Shown: in pieces, positions 58,462 through 64,000 of the stretch
How positions within the stretch are numbered: position 1 is the first letter of the stretch
How the letters are laid out: the number at the start of each line of letters is the position of its first letter
NCBI RefSeq assembly: GCF_025655475.1
Contig: NZ_JAHTIK010000001.1
Coordinates: forward strand, 4,499,731-4,563,730
Source: Kitasatospora sp. DSM 101779
GTDB taxonomy: Bacteria > Actinomycetota > Actinomycetes > Streptomycetales > Streptomycetaceae
Direction: 5' to 3'
Length of the DNA: 64,000 nucleotides
The notes under the pieces: model-generated
Databases searched by the model: none
What the model saw: the letters and a program-made list of their open reading frames with translations, nothing else
What the model was told of the DNA's origin: nothing
Position numbers and translations under genes: made by a program

Positions 58462-59489
58462 GCAGCACCCTCCGGATCGGCGCCTCCGTCTCCGTGCGCT
58501 ACCGGCCCCGCGCCCTGCTGGTCGGCGCCGCGGCCGCCCTGCTCGCCCTCGCCGTCGGCGTCCTCGCCCTCGGCAGCGGCGACTACCCGATGAGCACCTC
58601 CGACGTGCTGCGCACCCTCACCGGCGGCGGCAGCCCCGCCGAGGACTTCATCGTCAACGACCTGCGGCTGCCCCGCGTCGTCACCGCCCTGCTGGTCGGC
58701 GCCGCCCTCGCCCTGGCCGGCGCGCTCTTCCAGTCCCTGGTCCGCAACCCGCTCGGCAGCCCCGACATCCTCGGCTTCACCCAGGGCGCCGGCGCCGGGG
58801 CCCTGCTCGTCGTCCTCGCCGGCGGCAGCAGCCTCGCCCTGGCCGGCGGCGCGATCGCCGGCGGCGTCGCCACCGGCGCCGCCATCTACGCCCTCGCCTG
58901 GCGGCAGGGCGTCCAGGGCAGCCGGCTCGTCCTCGTCGGCATCGGCAGCGCCGCCGTCCTCACCGGCATCAACGGCTACCTGCTCACCCGTGCCCAGCTC
59001 ATGGACGCCGCCCGCGCGATGCTCTGGCTCACCGGCAGCCTCGACGGCCGCGGCTGGCGCGACGCCGTCCCGCTGCTGATCGCCCTCGCCGTCCTCGGGC
59101 CCGCCGTGCTGCTCGGCGGCGGCCGCGCCCTGCGGATGCTGGAGATGGGCGACGACGCCGCCGGCGGCCTCGGCATCCGGGTCGAACGCGTCCGCCTCGC
59201 CCTGCTCGCCTGCGCCGTCCTGCTCGCCTCGCTCGCCGCGGCCGCCGCCGGCCCGGTGAACTTCGTCGCGCTCACCGCACCCCAACTGGCCAAACGGCTC
59301 ACCCGCGCCCCCGGCCCCAACCTGCTCGCCGCCATGTGCACCGGCGCCGCCCTGCTCGTCACCGCCGACCACCTCGCCCAGCACGCCTTCGCCGGCCACC
59401 AACTGCCGGTCGGCGTGGTCACCGGCGTCCTCGGCGGCGGCTACCTGGTCTGGCTCCTCGCCACCGAGCGCCGGGCAGGCCGGATGTGA
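58458..59489 (+). CDS. Ferric-siderophore ABC permease (FecC/FecD family), second subunit
   Basis: A 343-residue FecCD permease pairing with the preceding subunit. Conserved segments: NDLRLPRVVTALLVGAALAL, GALFQSLVRNPLGSPDILGF near 98, and GPVNFVALTAPQLAKRLTRA near 268. ATG at 58458 overlaps the previous stop. The frame extends upstream only as shadow. Confidence 0.93.
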   Translation: MSSTLRIGASVSVRYRPRALLVGAAAALLALAVGVLALGSGDYPMSTSDVLRTLTGGGSPAEDFIVNDLRLPRVVTALLVGAALALAGALFQSLVRNPLGSPDILGFTQGAGAGALLVVLAGGSSLALAGGAIAGGVATGAAIYALAWRQGVQGSRLVLVGIGSAAVLTGINGYLLTRAQLMDAARAMLWLTGSLDGRGWRDAVPLLIALAVLGPAVLLGGGRALRMLEMGDDAAGGLGIRVERVRLALLACAVLLASLAAAAAGPVNFVALTAPQLAKRLTRAPGPNLLAAMCTGAALLVTADHLAQHAFAGHQLPVGVVTGVLGGGYLVWLLATERRAGRM

Positions 59490-59542
59490 GCGGACAGCCC
59501 GCACCCCGCACCAGCACCACGCCCCGGAACGGAGAACCGACC

Positions 59543-60367
59543 ATGGAAACCGGCGGACCGCGCCTCGCAGGCGCCGAGCTGACCCTCGCCTACGAGAAGC
59601 GCACCATCGCCGAGGGCCTGACCGTCGCCGTCCCCGACCGGTCGTTCACCGTCGTCGTCGGCCCCAACGCCTGCGGCAAGTCCACCCTGCTGCGCGCCCT
59701 CTCCCGCACCCTCAGGCCGTCCGCCGGCTCGGTGCTGCTCGACGGCCAGGACATCGCCACCGTCCCGGCCCGCAGGGTAGCCCGCACCCTCGGCCTGCTG
59801 CCGCAGTCCTCCGTCGCCCCCGACGGCATCACCGTCGCCGAACTCGTCGCCCGCGGCCGCTACCCGCACCAGGGCCTGCTCCGCCAGTGGTCCGCCCGGG
59901 ACGAGGAGGTCGTCACCGACTCGATGGCCGCCACCGGCGTCGACACCCTCGCCGACCGGCTCGTCGACGAACTCTCCGGCGGCCAGCGCCAGCGCGTCTG
60001 GATCGCCATGGCACTCGCCCAGGAGACCCCGCTGCTCCTCCTCGACGAGCCCACCACCTACCTCGACATCGCCCACCAGATCGAGGTCCTCGACCTGTGC
60101 GCCCGGCTGCACGAGGAACAGGGCCGTACCCTCGTCGCCGTCCTGCACGACCTCAACCACGCCGCCCGGTACGCCACCCACCTGATCGCCATGCGCGACG
60201 GCAAGGTCGTCGCCTCCGGACCGCCCACCGAGATCGTCACCGCCGACCTGGTCGAGGAGGTCTTCCGGCTGCCCTGCCGGGTCATCGACGACCCCGAGAC
60301 CGGCACCCCGCTGGTCGTCCCCGCCGCCCGCCGCGGCGCCGTCCGCCCCGAGGGGAGCCGGGCATGA
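59543..60367 (+). CDS. Ferric-siderophore ABC transporter ATPase (FecE/FepC family)
   Basis: A 274-residue ATPase: Walker A GPNACGKST near 41, signature LSGGQRQRVWIAMALAQ near 143, Walker B LLLLDEPTTYLDIAHQ. The ATG at 59543 with GGAG nine bases upstream is preferred; a GTG at 59486 overlapping the permease stop (GTGA) would add 19 residues and cannot be excluded. Completes the importer with the two permeases and DesE. The stop overlaps the acylase gene start (ATGA). Confidence 0.93.
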   Translation: METGGPRLAGAELTLAYEKRTIAEGLTVAVPDRSFTVVVGPNACGKSTLLRALSRTLRPSAGSVLLDGQDIATVPARRVARTLGLLPQSSVAPDGITVAELVARGRYPHQGLLRQWSARDEEVVTDSMAATGVDTLADRLVDELSGGQRQRVWIAMALAQETPLLLLDEPTTYLDIAHQIEVLDLCARLHEEQGRTLVAVLHDLNHAARYATHLIAMRDGKVVASGPPTEIVTADLVEEVFRLPCRVIDDPETGTPLVVPAARRGAVRPEGSRA

Positions 60368-62433
60368 CCGAGCGCACCTACCGCGACGCGTACGGGATCC
60401 CGCACCTGCGCGCCGACGGGCCGCTCGAACTTGCCCACGCCCAGGGCCGCAACGCCGCCGCCGACCGCGCCTGGCAGATCGAGGTCGAGCGGCACCGCGC
60501 CCGGGGCACCTCGGCCGCCTTCCTCGGCGCCGACGCCCTCGGCTGGGACGTCTTCGCCCGCCGGGCCAGGCTCGCCGACACCGCCCGCCGCTGCTTCGAC
60601 GCCCTCGCCCCGGCGACCGCCGCATGGGTCCGCGCCTACGTCGACGGCGTCAACGACGGCCTCGCCGAACACGGAGACCGGGCACCCGAGTTCGCCGCCG
60701 CCGGAATCACCCCGGGCCGATGGGAGCCGTGGACCCCGCTCTCCGTCTGGCTCTCCCACCACGTCCTGTTCGCCGGCTTCCCCGGCAAGCTCTGGCGGGA
60801 CCGGGTCGCCCGCACCCTCGGTGAGGAGCACACCGAGCTCTTCGCCACCGACGGCCCCGGCACCTCCGGCAGCAACGGCTGGCTGATCGCCGGCGAACGC
60901 ACCGGCAGCGGCGCCGCCCTGATCGCCGGCGACCCCCACCGCTTCATCGAGGACCCTGGCATCTACCAGCAGATCCGGCTGGCCTGCCCGGAGTTCGACG
61001 TGATCGGCCTGGCCGTGCCCGGCGTCCCCGGCATCGGCCACTTCGGCCACGCCGGCGGCGTCGCCTGGGCGATCACCAACGCCATGGCCGACTACCAGGA
61101 CCTCTACCGGGAGCGGCTGCGCCGCACCGACGGCCCCGACGGCCCCGGGGTCGAGGCGCTCGGCCCGGACGGCTGGCAGCCAGCCGCCGTCCACCACGAG
61201 ACGGTCGAGGTCGCCGGCGCCGAACCGGTGGAGATCGAGATCGTCGAGACCGCACGCGGACCGGTGATCACCGGCGGCGCCGACGACGGGGGAGAGGCCA
61301 TCAGCCTCCGCTGCCTGCCGCGGGTCGACGCCGAACTCGGCTTCGACGCCCTGCCCGCCCTGCTGCGCGCCCGCACCGTCGCTGACGTCGACCGCGCCTT
61401 CGACCACTGGATCGAGCCGGTCAACGTCGTCCAGGCCGCCGACACCGCCGGCGGCCTGCTGCACCGGGTCGCCGGCGCCGTCCCGGACCGCCCCGGGGCC
61501 AACAGCCTGCGGCCCGTCCCCGCCTGGGACGCCGAACACGCCTGGCGCGGCCGACGGCCGATGCCGCGCGCCGAGGTGCACGGCACCGCGGTGATGGCCA
61601 ATCAGCGCGGCCTGGCCGCCCCGCTCGGTGTGGAGTTCGCGCCGCCGCACCGGGCCGACCGGATCGCCGAACTGCTCGCCGCCCCGGTCGCCTGGACGGC
61701 CGCCGACATGGCGGTCGTCCACATGGACACCCGCCTCGCCTCCGCCGCCCCGCTGCTCGACCTGCTCGCCTCCCTCGACGGGCTGAGCCCGGCCGCCGAG
61801 AAGCTCCGCGACCGGCTGCTCGCCTGGGACCGCCGGATGGCGGCAGACTCCGCCGACGCCGCCCGGTTCGCCGACCTGCGCTCCGCGGTCGTCCGCGGGT
61901 TCGCCGCCGAGCCGGCGCTCGCCGCCCTCGCCGGGCCCTCGCCGTACCCGGAGCTGTTCCGGCCCTGGCTGGCGCTGCCGCCCAGGATCGCGTACGCGCT
62001 GGAGACGTTGCTGACGGAGGACCGGCTGCCCGGCGTGGACCGTGCCGCGCTGGTGCGGGCCGCCGTGGAGGAGACGGCCGCGGCGGAGGACACCGGGCGG
62101 ACCTGGGGCGCCACCCACCGGCTGGCGCCCTGGCAGGCGCTGCCCGGCGTCGACGGCGGATCCGACGAGGACTGGCCGGCGCTGGCCGGCGACCACGACT
62201 GCGTGCTCTCCACCTCCAGCGTCCCTGGCCTCACCGACCGCAGCTCCCGCGGATCGGCCGCCCGGTACGTCTGGGACCTGGCCGACCGCGACAACAGCCG
62301 CTGGGTGGTGCCGTTCGGCGCCTCCGGGCTGCCCGGCCACCCGCACCGGCGCGACCAGCTGCCGCTGTGGCTGAGCGGCGGCCTCGTACCCGTCACCACC
62401 GACTGGACCCGCCTGACCGAGGAGCCGTGGTGA
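60364..62433 (+). CDS. Penicillin acylase-family Ntn hydrolase in the siderophore operon
   Basis: A 689-residue member of the penicillin/acyl-homoserine-lactone acylase family. The alpha-chain motif YGIPHLRADG is at 10-19 and the catalytic serine that becomes the beta-chain N-terminus is Ser170 in SGSNGW, with GDPHRF following and a late NQR/N-type motif near 415. There is no signal peptide, unlike secreted penicillin acylases, so it should act in the cytoplasm. It is locked into the iron-regulated transporter operon by four-base overlaps on both sides. Likely roles are removal or transfer of an (aryl)acyl group on a desferrioxamine or precursor. I recall similar genes in some Streptomyces des clusters (named desG), linked to arylated desferrioxamines. 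Confidence 0.85.
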   Translation: MTERTYRDAYGIPHLRADGPLELAHAQGRNAAADRAWQIEVERHRARGTSAAFLGADALGWDVFARRARLADTARRCFDALAPATAAWVRAYVDGVNDGLAEHGDRAPEFAAAGITPGRWEPWTPLSVWLSHHVLFAGFPGKLWRDRVARTLGEEHTELFATDGPGTSGSNGWLIAGERTGSGAALIAGDPHRFIEDPGIYQQIRLACPEFDVIGLAVPGVPGIGHFGHAGGVAWAITNAMADYQDLYRERLRRTDGPDGPGVEALGPDGWQPAAVHHETVEVAGAEPVEIEIVETARGPVITGGADDGGEAISLRCLPRVDAELGFDALPALLRARTVADVDRAFDHWIEPVNVVQAADTAGGLLHRVAGAVPDRPGANSLRPVPAWDAEHAWRGRRPMPRAEVHGTAVMANQRGLAAPLGVEFAPPHRADRIAELLAAPVAWTAADMAVVHMDTRLASAAPLLDLLASLDGLSPAAEKLRDRLLAWDRRMAADSADAARFADLRSAVVRGFAAEPALAALAGPSPYPELFRPWLALPPRIAYALETLLTEDRLPGVDRAALVRAAVEETAAAEDTGRTWGATHRLAPWQALPGVDGGSDEDWPALAGDHDCVLSTSSVPGLTDRSSRGSAARYVWDLADRDNSRWVVPFGASGLPGHPHRRDQLPLWLSGGLVPVTTDWTRLTEEPW

Positions 62434-63026
62434 CTGCGGACACGCCCGTCCGGGCGGCCCTGCCCGCGGACCGTCCGGCGCTGCACGAGGAACGGCTGCC
62501 CGCCCTGGGAACCGTCCGGCTCGTCGAGCTCGACCCGGCCGCCGACGCCGGACTCGTCCACCGCTGGGTCACCGAACCGCGCGCCCGCTACTGGGGCATG
62601 CTCGACGCCGACCGCGAACAGGTGCGGGAAACCTACGAGTTCGTCGACTCGCTGACCACCCACCATGCCTTCCTCGCGCTGCGCGACGGCCGCCCCGCCG
62701 CGCTCTTCCAGAGCTACGAACCGGAGCACGACCCGGTCGGCGAGTGCTACCGGGTCCGGCCGGGCGACCACGGGATGCACCTGCTGATCGGCCCGGCGGA
62801 CGGCCCCCCGCAGCACGGCGTCAGCCGGGCGCTGGTCGGCGTCTTCGTCCGCTTCCTGCTCGCCGACCCGGGCCGCCGCCGCATCGTCGCCGAGCCCGAC
62901 GCCCGCAACGACCGGGCGATCGCACTGCTGCGGCGCTGCGGCTTCGAACCCGGCCCGGAGATCGACAAGCCGGAGAAGCGGGCCCGGCTGGTCTTCCTCG
63001 ACCGGGCGGCCGCCGAGCCGGCCTGA
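62430..63026 (+). CDS. Second IucB/DesC-like GNAT acyltransferase
   Basis: A 198-residue GNAT paralogous to DesC: ARYWGMLDADREQVRETYEF aligns with the DesC AAFWMMQDASLEDV segment, GDHGMHLLIGPADGPPQHG with GDVGMHFLCAPADTPVHG, and RRRIVAEPDARNDRAIALL with RRVVVEPDVRNTAVHAL. It should acylate an N-hydroxyamine using an acyl-CoA, perhaps with different chain preference. GTG at 62430 overlaps the acylase stop (GTGA). Last gene of the operon, converging within 7 bases on an oxidoreductase gene. Possibly the gene called desH elsewhere; symbol withheld. Confidence 0.88.
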   Translation: MTADTPVRAALPADRPALHEERLPALGTVRLVELDPAADAGLVHRWVTEPRARYWGMLDADREQVRETYEFVDSLTTHHAFLALRDGRPAALFQSYEPEHDPVGECYRVRPGDHGMHLLIGPADGPPQHGVSRALVGVFVRFLLADPGRRRIVAEPDARNDRAIALLRRCGFEPGPEIDKPEKRARLVFLDRAAAEPA

Positions 63027-63033
63027 CTCGGAC

Positions 63034-63963
63034 TCAGACGGTCAGCACGATCTTCCCCCGGGTGCCGCGCGACTCGATCAGCCCGTGCGCCTTCGCTGCC
63101 TCCTCCAGCGGCAGCACGTGCTGCACGTACGGGCGCAGCCGGCCCTGCTCCGCCAGCCCGGCCAGTGCCGCCAGGCCGGCGGCGTCGGGTTCGACGACCG
63201 GCCCGGCGAGGCGCCGGCCGGCCGCCGCGGCCGCGGCGACCAGCTCCGGGCTGTTCCGCTCGATCAGGGTGATCAGGACGCCGTCCTCGGCCAGCAGCGG
63301 CAGCGATCGCTGCCCGTAGCCGCCGACGCCGTCGAGGACGACGTCGATCCCGCCCAGCCCGGCGGCGAAGTCGCCCGCCCGGTAGTCGATGACGCGGTCC
63401 GCGCCGAGCGACCGGACGAAGTCGTGCTTGGCGGCGCTGGCCGTCGCCAGCACCTCCGCGCCGCGGGCCCTGGCGATCTGTACCGCGAGGTGGCCGACCC
63501 CGCCGCCCGCGCCGTGCACCAGCACGCGCATGCCCTCCCGCAGGCCGGCCGTGCCGACCAGCGCCTGCCAGGCGGTGAGACCGGCCAGCGGCAGGGCGGC
63601 GGCCCGCACGTGGTCCAGCGCCGCCGGCTTGCGGACGAGGTGCCCGGCCGGGGCCGCGACGTACTCGGCGTAGGCGCCGGCCGGCCGCGGGAAGCACGGC
63701 ATGCCGAAGACCTCGTCGCCGACCTCGAACCGGGTGACGTCCGGGGCGACCTCCTCGACGACACCCGAGACGTCCCAGCCGAGCACGAACGGCGGCTCGC
63801 CGAGCATCGGCAGCGCGCCGGACCGGACGTAGGCGTCGACCGGATTGACCGAGGCGGCGTGCACCCGGACCAGCACCTCGCCCGGGCCGGCGACCGGGCG
63901 GTCGGCCTCGGCCGGGACGAGGACGCCGGGGGTGCCGAAGGACTTCTGGACGACGGTGCGCAA
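63034..63963 (-). CDS. NADPH:quinone oxidoreductase-like MDR protein
   Basis: A 309-residue medium-chain dehydrogenase/reductase of the zinc-free quinone-oxidoreductase type: VHAASVNPVDAYVRSGALP near 35, WDVSGVVEEV near 64, nucleotide-binding VHGAGGGVGHLAVQIARARG near 150. The catalytic zinc ligands of alcohol dehydrogenases are absent. TTG at 63963 is taken as start because GAGGAG lies seven bases upstream. It reduces quinones or enones using NADPH by family; the substrate is unknown, and its nearness to the siderophore operon is probably incidental. Confidence 0.88.
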   Translation of the reverse strand: MRTVVQKSFGTPGVLVPAEADRPVAGPGEVLVRVHAASVNPVDAYVRSGALPMLGEPPFVLGWDVSGVVEEVAPDVTRFEVGDEVFGMPCFPRPAGAYAEYVAAPAGHLVRKPAALDHVRAAALPLAGLTAWQALVGTAGLREGMRVLVHGAGGGVGHLAVQIARARGAEVLATASAAKHDFVRSLGADRVIDYRAGDFAAGLGGIDVVLDGVGGYGQRSLPLLAEDGVLITLIERNSPELVAAAAAAGRRLAGPVVEPDAAGLAALAGLAEQGRLRPYVQHVLPLEEAAKAHGLIESRGTRGKIVLTV

Positions 63964-64000
63964 GGGGTGCTCCTCGTGACGGCCGGGGGTACGGCGGGGG

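Overview
The window is chromosomal DNA of very high GC content from a streptomycete-type actinomycete (Streptomyces, Kitasatospora or a close relative). The clearest markers are a BldG protein that looks almost identical to the S. coelicolor one, a thymidylate kinase fused to a membrane transporter, frequent GTG/TTG starts with ATGA/GTGA gene overlaps, and two TTAGGTTA-type iron boxes. From memory, positions 1-40000 follow the S. coelicolor order SCO3564 down to SCO3540 (nhaA, acs, CooC-like ATPase, Fic-like protein, HAD phosphatase, ssd-tad, helicase, bldG, methyltransferase, topA, tmk, holB, hydrolase). The desferrioxamine locus, which lies elsewhere in S. coelicolor (about SCO2780-2785), follows the valS region here.

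Layout. 1-5038: 5' part of nhaA, a broken beta-lactamase-like remnant, acetyl-CoA synthetase and a YiiX-like cysteine hydrolase. 5121-11465: a SulP transporter fused to a beta-carbonic anhydrase, a CooC-like ATPase, a Fic-fold protein with a degenerate active site, a gap that is the probable 6S RNA locus, and a HAD phosphatase. 12104-20356: the actinobacterial helicase/secretion neighbourhood, with ssd, tadA, a 45-codon mini-gene, tadB, tadC, a Flp-like pilin, two TadE-like genes and the convergent MrfA-type helicase. 20575-26531: bldG with its putative anti-sigma partner, a cyclophilin-fold protein, two lipoproteins, a methyltransferase and a small membrane protein. 27024-40205: topA, the MFS-tmk-coiled-coil fusion, an acyltransferase, holB, two hydrolases, a LysE-family exporter and tRNA-Thr(CGT). 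40299-48302: gltX and valS back to back, then a P-type ATPase translationally coupled to PPK2.

48459-63026 is a complete iron-regulated hydroxamate siderophore island. On the minus strand lie desA-desB-desC-desD plus an MFS exporter (two compensating frameshifts), and desE-desF. Divergent from desE is a tightly overlapping plus-strand operon of two FecCD permeases, an ATPase, a cytoplasmic penicillin-acylase-family Ntn hydrolase and a second DesC-like acyltransferase. Near-consensus iron boxes sit before desA and between desE and the permease operon. Biosynthesis, export, uptake, reduction and a probable acyl-tailoring step therefore appear to be under common iron control. The acylase/acyltransferase pair is the most interesting unit in the window.

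The rest is mostly conserved core chromosome. Notable oddities are a probable lost stop codon in the last TadE-like gene, two consensus DnaA boxes upstream of ssd, a repeated DETAVLP motif in the Tmk fusion, an esterase-like protein without its nucleophile, and a 14-bp tandem repeat directly upstream of a methyltransferase gene.
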